A DNA stretch of 64,000 nucleotides from Alcaligenes endophyticus (lineage in GTDB: Bacteria > Pseudomonadota > Gammaproteobacteria > Burkholderiales > Burkholderiaceae_B): positions 124,001 to 188,000 of the forward strand of contig NZ_JAPKND010000005.1 in NCBI RefSeq assembly GCF_026344035.1, given 5' to 3'. Both the position numbers and the translations under genes were made by a program. Positions 17,494 through 26,045 of the stretch are shown in pieces; position 1 is the first letter of the stretch, and each line of letters starts with the position of its first letter. The notes under the pieces are model-generated. The model had not been told where the DNA came from. It saw nothing but the letters and a program-made list of their open reading frames with translations, and did not search any database.

Positions 17494-18303
17494 TCAGGAG
17501 GGTAAGTAAGCGGGACGTAAAACGGTTCGTAATTGACTGTACGGTATAAGCAAGCTGGGTTGGCCCGCGGAATACGGTGCAATATCATACGAGTTGTATT
17601 TAATTACCAAGCCTTGGTCGCTCAAGCCCACATTGTCAGTGGCTTGAAATGGCCACATGCGTAAGTAATTAGCGGGATCGTCAATGGCGTCTTGGTTCGA
17701 CTTTAACCATTGCTGATGGGCTTGACGCAGCAAGGCCTCGAAGTTGGCCTGTTGATTGGGGGCCAGCATGTCTGCTAGGGTAATACGGCGGTTTGCTTGG
17801 TTGTCCCAGTTTAGATACTGTACGTGGGTCATTCCATGTGCCGCACTAGTGGGATAATAGTAGGAACTGAGCTCGACCACGGTAATGGCTGCGTTACGGT
17901 AAGGGGTACGCGCGGCCAGAATGAGTTCATCACGGCTACCGGCTTTTTGCCAATAGGCTTGCTCTAACTGTTCCAAGCTTTGTATACCATGTAGATCCAA
18001 GTCGGCGCTGGCTTGTTTAATAAGCAGTGCTTGCACAGTGTTTGTTAAAGCCTGTTTGCCTGGAAATACTAAGGCGTCCATACCTAAACGAGGGCAGGTT
18101 CCATGGCATCCGGGTTTACTACGTAAATATTTTTGCGCCTGAGTAAAGGCCCCATCCCGACTGCTGATTTGATCAGTTTGGGCAGGAATCAGTGAGCTTT
18201 CAGGGCTAGGGGTAGTGCTACAAGCGCTTAGCCCTAACGACAGGATGGCCCAAGCTGCCACCATAGGTAGGCCGCGACGCTGTTCAGTTAAGAGTGTACG
18301 CAT
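17494..18303 (-). CDS. Lipoprotein with DUF3298 (RsiV-like) domain
   Basis: A 269-residue protein. Signal sequence with lipobox LSAC at about 25-28 predicts an acylated, envelope-attached protein. The C-terminal half has the DUF3298 pattern: TYYYP-like SSYYYPTSAAHGMTHVQYLNWD, RRITLADMLAP, and NSYDIAPYSAGQPSLLIPYSQL near the end, as in E. coli YfiR/RsiV-like periplasmic proteins. In the anti-sigma factor RsiV this fold binds lysozyme. No such role can be claimed here. A GST gene lies 9 bases upstream on the same strand. Confidence 0.75.
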   Translation of the reverse strand: MRTLLTEQRRGLPMVAAWAILSLGLSACSTTPSPESSLIPAQTDQISSRDGAFTQAQKYLRSKPGCHGTCPRLGMDALVFPGKQALTNTVQALLIKQASADLDLHGIQSLEQLEQAYWQKAGSRDELILAARTPYRNAAITVVELSSYYYPTSAAHGMTHVQYLNWDNQANRRITLADMLAPNQQANFEALLRQAHQQWLKSNQDAIDDPANYLRMWPFQATDNVGLSDQGLVIKYNSYDIAPYSAGQPSLLIPYSQLRTVLRPAYLPS

Positions 18304-18312
18304 GTAACGTCC

Positions 18313-19011
18313 TTATTTGACGGTGCTGGCGTCTTGGCCAAAAAGTATTTTTTTGGCCTCTTCACTATGTGTACCAGCTTGAGTATTGTAACGCTCTGCT
18401 AAGGCATATGCGCGTGTGGTAGCCGTACGGGCGCGTATGCGTTCGAACCATCGCTGTAAATGAGGAAATTGGGCTAAGTCTTGCTGTTGACGCTCATGCG
18501 GAACGATCCAGGGGTAGCAAGCCATGTCGGCAATAGAGTAATCGCCAGCGATGTAGTCACGATCTTGTAACTGTTTGTTTAATACACTATACAATCGACC
18601 CGTTTCGCGTACGTAGCGGTCTATCGCGTAGTCGATTTTTTGTGGCGCATAGACTGAAAAGTGGTGGTTTTGGCCAGCCATGGGCCCTAAGCCACCCATT
18701 TGCCAGTACAACCACTGCAAGGTCTCTGTTCGTTGACGAAGATCATGCGCCAAAAACTGACCTGTTTTTTCGGCTAAGTACTGCAAGATGGCGCCTGATT
18801 CAAAAATGGAAATCGGCGCTCCGCCATCAGTTGGGGCATGGTCGACCAAAGCCGGGATACGGTTATTGGGTGCTATAGCCAGAAACTCTGGCGAAAACTG
18901 TTCGCCGTTGCCTATATTGATAGGATGTATTGAATAGGGTAGGCCGGTCTCCTCAAGAAATAGGGTGATCTTATGTCCGTTGGGGGTGGTCCAGTAATAC
19001 AGGTCTAACAT
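18313..19011 (-). CDS. Glutathione S-transferase, YfcG/YghU-like
   Basis: A 232-residue GST with an N-terminal thioredoxin fold: LYYWTTPNGHKITLFLEETG (residues 4-23), with TPNG as in nu-class YfcG, and cis-Pro segment NNRIPALVDH (48-57) followed by SIFESGAILQYLAEKTG. The helical C-terminal domain runs from about 95 to 215. YfcG has disulfide-bond reductase activity using glutathione. It is the first gene of a two-gene run with the DUF3298 lipoprotein. Confidence 0.88.
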   Translation of the reverse strand: MLDLYYWTTPNGHKITLFLEETGLPYSIHPINIGNGEQFSPEFLAIAPNNRIPALVDHAPTDGGAPISIFESGAILQYLAEKTGQFLAHDLRQRTETLQWLYWQMGGLGPMAGQNHHFSVYAPQKIDYAIDRYVRETGRLYSVLNKQLQDRDYIAGDYSIADMACYPWIVPHERQQQDLAQFPHLQRWFERIRARTATTRAYALAERYNTQAGTHSEEAKKILFGQDASTVK

Positions 19012-19124
19012 ATAGGGCCTCGTTGCTAGAAGAGTAAGCCTGGCTAATGCTCAGCACTTGAGGCATTTGTTCCAGGCGACTATATTTGTGTTGTTGTCGT
19101 TATTTGATTGCGAGAAATTTGTTC

Positions 19125-19469
19125 ATGTCCAAAATTTACCATAACCCGCGCTGTAGGACCTCTCGTAAGGCCTTGGCTTTGCTGGTAGAGCATGCATACA
19201 CGCCGGAGATTATCGAGTACTTGAAAACACCGTTAACGGTAGAACAATTGCAGGTCTTGATTCAGGCCGCTGGGTTAAGCGTACGCGAGGCTATGCGAAG
19301 TAAAGAAAACGTTTACGCCGAGCTAGGTCTAGACGACCCTGGTTTACAGGATGCGCAGCTATTACAAGCTATCGCAGAGCATCCCATTTTATTGAATCGG
19401 CCTTTTGTCGTGACAGATAAAGGTACCCGTTTAGCTCGGCCACTAGAAGCCTTAAACGACATACTCTAG
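19125..19469 (+). CDS. Arsenate reductase (glutaredoxin-dependent), ArsC family
   Basis: A 114-residue thioredoxin-like protein. IYHNPRCRTSRKALALL at residues 3-19 matches the ArsC active site (HNPxCxTSR), with Cys at about 9. LNRPFVVTDKGTRLARP near 91-107 is the family's second signature and carries an arginine of the arsenate pocket. No ars operon surrounds it, so it could be a general ArsC-like reductase. ATG at 19125 gives the normal length. Confidence 0.88.
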   Translation: MSKIYHNPRCRTSRKALALLVEHAYTPEIIEYLKTPLTVEQLQVLIQAAGLSVREAMRSKENVYAELGLDDPGLQDAQLLQAIAEHPILLNRPFVVTDKGTRLARPLEALNDIL

Positions 19470-19499
19470 TACACGCAAGCTAAACAGGCATGTGAATAC

Positions 19500-20069
19500 T
19501 TATTGCGCGATGGCCTCTAGAGCGATCGAGATGTCCGTGGCATCACTCACCGCTGGGGCGTTTTTGCCAGCGTTAAATTCGCTCCGATGAATGCGAATGA
19601 GGCCGTCAGCCCCAATAGCCTGCTTGCCTAACATGGGGTGAGGCTGGGCTTTAAAGTGGGTTATTTCTAAGGTTACAGGCTTGCTGATACCTTTAATCGT
19701 GAGCTCCCCTTCGGCGGATACGGGGGTATCGCCCTCGAATTTAATTTTATTTGACACAAAGCTTGCTTTGGGGAAAGCGGTGGTGTCTAAGTGGTCTTTA
19801 CCGTTTAAATGTCCATCAAAGGTGGCTAAACCTGAACTTAACGACGCACTGTCAACACTGACATCAATGGCACCAGTCTTGGCTTCAAGATCCAAAGTAA
19901 TTGTGCCTTCAATATGATCAAAACGAATTGATTGGGTGCTAAAGCCTAGGTGTTGATAGCGTGCTTGCACGTAGGTATGCGTAGGCTCAATTTTGTAGGT
20001 GATCGGTGCGGCGCTTACAGACGCGGTAAATAAGGCGGCAATACTTAGGGCTAATAACGGTTTAAACAT
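19500..20069 (-). CDS. YceI family periplasmic protein
   Basis: A 189-residue protein with a signal peptide (LLALSIAALFTASVSAAP, cleavage near residue 20). A YceI lipocalin-like beta-barrel that binds isoprenoid quinones or similar follows: YKIEPTHTYVQARYQHLGFS, then TFDGHLNGKDHLDTTAFPKA and GELTIKGISKPVTLEI. ATG at 20069 has AGGA at correct spacing. The frame remains open upstream, but that part would not be a signal peptide. It lies downstream of a second yceI gene and a cytochrome b561 gene. Confidence 0.9.
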   Translation of the reverse strand: MFKPLLALSIAALFTASVSAAPITYKIEPTHTYVQARYQHLGFSTQSIRFDHIEGTITLDLEAKTGAIDVSVDSASLSSGLATFDGHLNGKDHLDTTAFPKASFVSNKIKFEGDTPVSAEGELTIKGISKPVTLEITHFKAQPHPMLGKQAIGADGLIRIHRSEFNAGKNAPAVSDATDISIALEAIAQ

Positions 20070-20094
20070 TAAATTTCCTTTCTGAATAATAGGT

Positions 20095-20652
20095 TTAGTT
20101 GGCCGGGGCAACGGCGATAGAAAAGTCTATGGTGACCTCGTTAGCGACCACATCAAAGTTAGCCCAAGGGCCTTCTCCAATATGGAAATCACCACGTTTT
20201 ATCGGAAGCTGGCCGACTAACGTAGCGTGTTCCCCGTCTGTATTAAGAACGGCGTCAAAATTAACAGCTTGTTGCTGACCTTTAATTTCCAGCTGTCCTT
20301 GCACCTGATAGCGACTTGGCCCGTTAGAAGTGATGGTTTCTGCGCGGAAAATGGCTTGCGGATAGGCAGCACTATTAAACCATTCACTTTTCTCTAGCTC
20401 TGCATCGGCTTCAGCCAGCCCAGTGTCTACACTACTAAGCGCCAGTTGGAGCTCAACCTTGCTTTGCTCGGGGGCATCCGTATCGAAATAGAAATCACCG
20501 TTGAACGACGTAAACGCACCGTCCATATCAACCCCCATTTGTTGGTAGTTGAAGCGTATGCGGCTTTGTTCGGGCAAAATTTGTTGGTAAACAGTGGCAT
20601 GTGCGGCTAAGGGTGCTAAGACTAAGGCGGCGACGCTAAGGCGCAGTTTCAT
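20095..20652 (-). CDS. YceI family periplasmic protein, second copy
   Basis: A 185-residue protein with signal peptide (LSVAALVLAPLAAHA, cleavage about 19) and a YceI barrel: QSRIRFNYQQMGVDMDGAF, EKSEWFNSAAYPQAIFRA, and QLEIKGQQQAVNFDAVL. It differs clearly in sequence from the next gene, so the two are old paralogues. Its start overlaps the cytochrome b561 stop (ATGA). The grouping cytochrome b561-YceI-YceI is common and suggests a membrane electron-transfer role with a lipid-soluble ligand. Confidence 0.88.
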   Translation of the reverse strand: MKLRLSVAALVLAPLAAHATVYQQILPEQSRIRFNYQQMGVDMDGAFTSFNGDFYFDTDAPEQSKVELQLALSSVDTGLAEADAELEKSEWFNSAAYPQAIFRAETITSNGPSRYQVQGQLEIKGQQQAVNFDAVLNTDGEHATLVGQLPIKRGDFHIGEGPWANFDVVANEVTIDFSIAVAPAN

Positions 20653-21209
20653 GTTTTTTTCTCCGGGGTAAAGCGTAAGGTAATACGGCTGAAAATACGG
20701 TCACGATCAATAAACTGATGCTTCAGGGCAGCCATCACATGCGCAATCACCATAGTTATCAAGGCGTAGTTAAGCCAGATATGCACAGTGACTAAGGTAT
20801 TACCGAGCTCTTTGTTTTTGCTGATCAAGTCAGGTAAGGGATACAGACCAAACATAACGGTAGGAATCCCTTTGGCCGAACTCATTAACCAGCCAGTGAT
20901 AGGAATAGCCAGCATTAGGCCGTATAAAAATAGATGCCCTATTTTTGCTGCCCATATGCTGATAACACTCATACTGTGAGGTAACGAAGGCAAGCGATGC
21001 GTGTAGCGCCATAGCAGGCGCACCACCACCAGTGTTAACACAGATATCCCCGTCCATTTGTGCCATGAATACAATTGGAACTTGACGGGCGACATAGGCA
21101 AAGACTTCATGTAATAGCCCAGTATCACCATGCCCAGTAGTAATATCGCCATCAGCCAATGTAAAAAACGGCTAAATAAGGGATAACGCGTGGGTGGGGG
21201 AGTGCTCAT
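20649..21209 (-). CDS. Cytochrome b561
   Basis: A 186-residue di-haem b-type cytochrome with four transmembrane helices. FSRFLHWLMAILLLGMVILG has the first haem-ligand His, and the other conserved His are in SWHKWTGISVL and in LGNTLVTVHIWLNYALI. KHQFIDRDRIFSRI closes the fold. Bacterial members oxidise quinol and pass electrons to superoxide or other acceptors. ATG at 21209 (MSTPPP) is chosen. ATG at 21227 lies six codons upstream without a clear ribosome site. Confidence 0.9.
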   Translation of the reverse strand: MSTPPPTRYPLFSRFLHWLMAILLLGMVILGYYMKSLPMSPVKFQLYSWHKWTGISVLTLVVVRLLWRYTHRLPSLPHSMSVISIWAAKIGHLFLYGLMLAIPITGWLMSSAKGIPTVMFGLYPLPDLISKNKELGNTLVTVHIWLNYALITMVIAHVMAALKHQFIDRDRIFSRITLRFTPEKKT

Positions 21210-21451
21210 ATTGATAATGCCTTTCATTTAACATTGGTTCTACTTTAACCTGAATGTCAGTTTGGATACAGATGCTGCAGTGCAAGAGACTATTGCGTAG
21301 ATGTGCATAATCAGGAAAGGTTCACTTGAAGGCCCATTAAATAGTCAAAGGGTACAAGTAGGGCTTAATTCTTGTTTATGGTGATGCTGATTTTTGGTTA
21401 CCATGAGGTCATCCCCATGCCTAGAAAAATTGCATTGTAAAGGAATGCTTT

Positions 21452-22075
21452 ATGCGTTATATGCATAGAAAAGTGACAGTACTGATAGCCTTGCTTGCCT
21501 TAGCGGCATGCGGTAGCGCGAAAGACGCTAACCAGGATAATTTTTCGCAAGCCATACAGGATTATCTCGCCAGTCAAACCGGATTTTGTGCGGGCATTCC
21601 TGCCAATCACTATCCCTTTACTTTAGCCACCGAAGAGGTTTTTGTAGAAAGTAATAAGCGTCGCGCGGATGCCTTTGTGAGCGCAGGTTTATTGAACAGC
21701 AGTGATATCCAAATAAAATCTAGGTTTAGCCAAGCCCAAACACCGGCTTTAGAATATAGCCTTAGCAGCTTAGGGCAAAAACACTTAGTGAAGGCAGGGG
21801 CTGGTGGGCTAGGCAACCACGATGCGTTTTGTACGGGAGATTACATCGTGCAAGACATTGAGTCGTTTACCGAACCGGCGGATGCCATGGGGCTGAAAAT
21901 TTCTCGTGTTGCCTATACCTACAAGTTAAAAGACGCGCATAAATGGCTGCACAACGAAGCAGTGCAGCGCGAGTTTCCTGAATCCGTTGAACAGATCGAT
22001 ACCTTAATAGAGGGTCGGGCTGTGCTGGTATTAACCAATAAAGGCTGGGTACATGAGCGTTTATTGAAGCCATAA
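21452..22075 (+). CDS. Putative lipoprotein, function unknown
   Basis: A 207-residue protein with an N-terminal lipoprotein signal (VLIALLALAAC, lipobox LAAC, Cys about 20). The mature part has two Cys (TGFCAGIP and AFCTGDY) that could form a disulfide. I do not recognise a domain. AAGGAA lies 6 bases before the ATG. It stands alone between divergent cytochrome b561 and a recombinase-like gene. The 224 bases before it show no clear regulatory motif. Confidence 0.75.
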   Translation: MRYMHRKVTVLIALLALAACGSAKDANQDNFSQAIQDYLASQTGFCAGIPANHYPFTLATEEVFVESNKRRADAFVSAGLLNSSDIQIKSRFSQAQTPALEYSLSSLGQKHLVKAGAGGLGNHDAFCTGDYIVQDIESFTEPADAMGLKISRVAYTYKLKDAHKWLHNEAVQREFPESVEQIDTLIEGRAVLVLTNKGWVHERLLKP

Positions 22076-22213
22076 ACACCGTTATGAGCGACCCATTACG
22101 TGTTGGCATGCCAGTTTTTGTTTAGATAATGCAGATCGTCGGTAAGCCAATGTACCCATAAAACCATTTTACGTTACTCTAAAAATGCAATTAACGGAAA
22201 AGATAATCCAAAC

Positions 22214-23260
22214 ATGAAAAGATCAGTTCAGCAAGCAACAGAGGGCAGGGAGCAGCAAGAATTGCCCTTACTGGGGCAAAACGCCCGTTCCATAGATGCC
22301 ATGGCGCTATTTGACACGTGGTTAAATCGCCAGCAACCTCGTTTTTTGCTGAGTACACAGAATGTTTATCGTACGTTATGGCGACGGTTTATCGAGGATA
22401 TGAAGATCCGGCAAAAAGACCTGCATCAAATTGACTCTACCGATATACAAGGTTTTTTAGCGACCTTAGAGGGAGTGAAACGACCTCAACGAGAGCGTTA
22501 TCAGCAAGTAATAGCTCGCGCCTATACAGAAATGTTGCGCCATGATCCCCTACACCCTAATCCCGCCGTCTCTACCGCTATCAATGATCCTTACCATGAG
22601 AATTGGCGGCAAGCGCCTGACAACGACGCGACGCAATTTTTAACTGAGCCTCAAACGCAAGCGCTAAAACTTCGCTTAAATGTTCAGTTGCTGGCCCTGC
22701 AGCGATCAAGCGACTATACCCAAGCGGGTTTATGGCGCAATACCAGAGACTTGGCTATTGTTGGGCTTTTATTGGGCTGCGGCTTACGCCCACAAGAACT
22801 CACTCAGTTACAACGATATCAGTGGCATAGCGCAGCAGATAAGGGGGAGCATGCTTCTTTCATTCACATTACCGGCGAGGCTCAACGACACATACCTGTG
22901 CCCAAATGGTTGGAGCCTCTATTACAGTTATGGGACCGGCGCGCTACGCTCGATGCGCATGAGCTTATGTTTCCTAGTAGCCGTCAACTCAGTGCCGCGC
23001 GTCCTGCGGTCAGCATGAATCCAGCTACGTTGGCTCGTATCGTCACTAAGTGGGGTAATAAATATGCGGACATGATGCTTACCCCGCAACGATTAAGAAA
23101 TGTATATGGGGCGCAACTATTTGCACAGGATAGCAGTCTAGCCGAGGTAGAGGCCCTTATGGGCTACGCCCCTGGTGCAGCCAGTGCATGGCGGTTACAA
23201 GCCGCATGGTTGCAATGGTGCCAGCGTGAAAATGACCCAGCACCCGCAAAGATTAAATAG
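22214..23260 (+). CDS. Tyrosine-recombinase-like protein with degenerate active site
   Basis: A 348-residue protein with the two-domain layout of XerC/phage integrase proteins. Residues about 28-115 look like the SAM-like core-binding domain (FDTWLNRQQP..STQNVYRTLWRRF). Residues 140-335 look like the catalytic domain, with LGCGLRPQELTQLQ (Arg 192) at box I. The rest of the active site is altered: the beta-strand Lys is Glu (ITGEAQRHIPVP), the HxxR His is Gln (QRLR, 292-295), the third His is Tyr (MGYAPG), and the Tyr nucleophile position holds Trp (about 326). It is probably a DNA-binding protein without recombinase activity. No mobile element borders it. Confidence 0.72.
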   Translation: MKRSVQQATEGREQQELPLLGQNARSIDAMALFDTWLNRQQPRFLLSTQNVYRTLWRRFIEDMKIRQKDLHQIDSTDIQGFLATLEGVKRPQRERYQQVIARAYTEMLRHDPLHPNPAVSTAINDPYHENWRQAPDNDATQFLTEPQTQALKLRLNVQLLALQRSSDYTQAGLWRNTRDLAIVGLLLGCGLRPQELTQLQRYQWHSAADKGEHASFIHITGEAQRHIPVPKWLEPLLQLWDRRATLDAHELMFPSSRQLSAARPAVSMNPATLARIVTKWGNKYADMMLTPQRLRNVYGAQLFAQDSSLAEVEALMGYAPGAASAWRLQAAWLQWCQRENDPAPAKIK

Positions 23261-23289
23261 AACGCAACTTATTATTGCTACACCACGCT

Positions 23290-25179
23290 TTATCGGGGAA
23301 TTAAGAAGCGTTGCCGCGTCTTTTCATGCTGTAAAACAGTAAACTCTATCCCAAACGCCATTCCTAATAAATCAGGATCTAGCATTTGTGCTGCGGGGCC
23401 TTGGGCAAACAAAGTGCTGTCGTGCATTAGCCATAGATGAGTCGCGTAGCGCTGGGCAAAGTGTAAGTCATGAATAACAGCAACGACTGTTAAGCCTTGA
23501 AGACTCATTTTTTCTAGCACAGTGCTAATCAAGTTTTGTTGTGCAAGATCTAGGGCGGAAGTAGGCTCATCCAGCAGTAACAAGGCGCCACAGGGGCGGT
23601 CCACGATTTGAATTAATGCCCGCGCAAATTGCACTCGCTGTTGTTGACCACCCGATAAACGTAAATAATCATCATGGCGCAATGTTCTCAGCTCTAGCAA
23701 CGTTAGAACCTGCTCTAAGCAGTTCATTCTGTGCAAACTCGTATCCTCTTGATGCGGCAGACGCCCGAGTAAAATAAACTCTTCCACCGTGAAGGAAAAA
23801 GGTAGATGTGTGCTTTGTGGCATGTAAGCCAGCTGTTTGGCTAACTCTCGAATATTGGAGTGGCGTATATTGGCTTTATTAAGGTGTATCTGACCGGTAT
23901 ACGCGTGCTCTGCTACCAGACAGCGTAATAGGGAGGACTTGCCGCTGCCGTTTGGCCCCACTAGGGCAATACGTTGACCCATTTTTATCTCAGCATGAAT
24001 GTCTCTTAGTATGAGCGTGCCTTGGAGTGTCAGATGGAGATCACTGACATCGAGCACGGATTGTTCAAGATCTGTACATGCCTTAGGTGCTAAAAACGGT
24101 GCTGCTTGCCGTGTCACATGCTCACTACTTGTTTTTTTCGCACCGCTGCTCACTGACCATGGACGTCTGAGTAAATAGAGGAAAAAAGGAGCGCCTAGCA
24201 AAGCAGTTAAGACTCCGATAGGAAGCTCGCTAGGCGGAATCAATACGCGTGCTAACAAGTCGGCACTGCATAGCAAACACGCGCCAATTAACATGGACAG
24301 GGGAACCACACGCTGATGTTTAGGGCCGGATACTAAACGAGCCAGATGTGGGGCTACTAAGCCAATAAAGCCTATCATTCCCGTAAAAGCTACCGCTACA
24401 CCGGCACAAGCCGCCGTGCTCATTACTATATGTCGTTTGAGTTGCTCTACAGGCACCCCTAATTGTTTGGCGTTGTTGTCACCCAGCAATAGCGCATCTA
24501 AAGCGTGCCGTTGATGATAAGCAAAGAAAAATACAATGGTACTAATGACGGCCATCAACCCAGCAGAAGTCCAGGTGGCACTGCCTAAGCTCCCTAGACT
24601 CCAGAAAGTAAGATTGCGCAGTTGATCGTCAGTAGCGACATAACTTAACAATCCTACGCACGCCCCCGCAATGGCATTCATAGCTATACCGCATAAGAGC
24701 AAAGTTTGTGCTTGAATTTGTCCATTTTTCATTGACAGCATAAAGATCAAGGCCGCGCTGATGGCAGCACCGAAAAATGCTGCTAAAGGCGTCAGCCATA
24801 CACTGAGCAAAGCACTTTGGGTGATCCAGAATCCCCCCAAAACGATCGCACCAACGGCGCCTAAAGCGCCTCCGGCGGACAATCCGATTAGGCCGGGATC
24901 AGCCAGAGGGTTCTTAAATAATGCTTGCATTAATGTGCCTGCTCCCGCCAAACCCGCGCCAACAGCGATACCTAGCACCACTCTAGGCAAGCGCACCTGT
25001 TGTAGAATGATCGCGGCCGTTTGTTGGTTTGGCTCGCTACTATCCCAGAATAGCAATCTCCAAATTTGTTGAGGCTCTATGGCCACAGCACCTTGGCTAA
25101 GTGATAAGACGCCGATGAACAGTAACGCCATGATGGCCATAACACCGTAAGCACGTGCAGATAAAGCTATCCACCTCAT
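23290..25179 (-). CDS. hmuUV: Haem ABC transporter, permease fused to ATP-binding protein
   Basis: A 629-residue fusion. Residues about 1-345 are a FecCD/BtuC permease with about nine or ten membrane helices (GAGLAGAGTLMQALFKNPLA, GFIGLVAPHLAR). After a 30-residue linker comes the ATPase (375-629): Walker A GPNGSGKSS at 408-416, signature LSGGQ at 508-512, Walker B LLLLDEP at 533-539, H-loop His at 570. Family members are normally two genes. The intact reading frame and motifs argue for a working fusion. Its start overlaps the hmuT stop by 4 bases. The haem substrate is inferred from neighbours. Confidence 0.88.
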   Translation of the reverse strand: MRWIALSARAYGVMAIMALLFIGVLSLSQGAVAIEPQQIWRLLFWDSSEPNQQTAAIILQQVRLPRVVLGIAVGAGLAGAGTLMQALFKNPLADPGLIGLSAGGALGAVGAIVLGGFWITQSALLSVWLTPLAAFFGAAISAALIFMLSMKNGQIQAQTLLLCGIAMNAIAGACVGLLSYVATDDQLRNLTFWSLGSLGSATWTSAGLMAVISTIVFFFAYHQRHALDALLLGDNNAKQLGVPVEQLKRHIVMSTAACAGVAVAFTGMIGFIGLVAPHLARLVSGPKHQRVVPLSMLIGACLLCSADLLARVLIPPSELPIGVLTALLGAPFFLYLLRRPWSVSSGAKKTSSEHVTRQAAPFLAPKACTDLEQSVLDVSDLHLTLQGTLILRDIHAEIKMGQRIALVGPNGSGKSSLLRCLVAEHAYTGQIHLNKANIRHSNIRELAKQLAYMPQSTHLPFSFTVEEFILLGRLPHQEDTSLHRMNCLEQVLTLLELRTLRHDDYLRLSGGQQQRVQFARALIQIVDRPCGALLLLDEPTSALDLAQQNLISTVLEKMSLQGLTVVAVIHDLHFAQRYATHLWLMHDSTLFAQGPAAQMLDPDLLGMAFGIEFTVLQHEKTRQRFLIPR

Positions 25180-26045
25180 GGCGTGTGCTCCTGAAGCACT
25201 TGCTTAATCTGTGTGCGTAAAAGACGAACTCCAGTAGGTGTGGAAAGCCCGACTCCTTGCAAGTAACGGCCCGGTAAACTGAACAACGCGTGCTTTGTAT
25301 AGGCAGTAGTATGCTGGACGCCGGGTGCTTTAAGCACAGCAGCCAAGCCATGCTGATCTGTATGAAGCCCTTCTTGATTGGTGAGAATAAAGTCAGGCGA
25401 AGCAGCGACTAATGCCTCTTGGCTCATGATTTTATAGCCTTGCATAACATCAGCGATGTTTTCCACTCCTGCGAACCCTAATAACGCAGCAGCGTGAGTA
25501 TCCCGTCCGCCGGCTACCGTTGGGCGCCCGCCGCCCGCTAAAATGAATACTCCTTTAACGTTTAATGGTTCTGCTTGCACCTCTTGTTTTAGTTCAGCCA
25601 TTTGCTGGGAGAAGCGTGCCGCTAATTCCGTCGCTTCAGCAGTGCGCCCCAAAAGCTCTCCTACTAAGTGAATGCGTTTTACCGCACCACTTAGCGTAGA
25701 CTCGTCATTAAGATCAATAATGTTGATGCCTAAACGTACTAGTTGTGCACGAGTTTGGGGTTGAAGACGTTCTGAGGTTTGCACAATATGTGTAGGCTTT
25801 AAGGCAAAGAGGGTCTCGCTAGACCCTTGTTTAAAGCCCGGTAATTTAACGCTATGAGTAAGCTCTGGCAGAAAGTCAGCACTGCTACTGGTAGCAATAA
25901 TTTGATCTTGCGCGCCTAAGGCAATAATAATTTCCGCTGTGGTGCTATCCAATACGATCAATCGCAAGGATGCCAAGGCGCTGGCGGGTGCAATAAAGCA
26001 AGCCACACAGCATAACAGCGCATAATAAAATTTAAGTTTTTGCAT
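25176..26045 (-). CDS. hmuT: Haemin ABC transporter substrate-binding protein
   Basis: A 289-residue periplasmic binding protein of the TroA/BtuF-like helical-backbone class. It has a signal peptide (cleavage near ALA-S, residue 25). RLIVLDSTTAEIIIALGAQD opens lobe 1, FILAGGGRPTVAGGRDTHA is a strong HmuT hallmark, and FSLPGRYLQGVGLSTPTGV ends lobe 2. The Tyr in GRYLQG may be a haem ligand by analogy with ShuT/HmuT. Its start lies 14 bases inside the hmuS end, so the genes are coupled. Confidence 0.9.
   Translation of the reverse strand: MQKLKFYYALLCCVACFIAPASALASLRLIVLDSTTAEIIIALGAQDQIIATSSSADFLPELTHSVKLPGFKQGSSETLFALKPTHIVQTSERLQPQTRAQLVRLGINIIDLNDESTLSGAVKRIHLVGELLGRTAEATELAARFSQQMAELKQEVQAEPLNVKGVFILAGGGRPTVAGGRDTHAAALLGFAGVENIADVMQGYKIMSQEALVAASPDFILTNQEGLHTDQHGLAAVLKAPGVQHTTAYTKHALFSLPGRYLQGVGLSTPTGVRLLRTQIKQVLQEHTP

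Noticed and set aside
22214-23260. Prophage or integrative element linked to the recombinase-like gene
   Set aside because: No attachment repeats, tRNA, phage genes or transposase were found around it, and the active site is lost.
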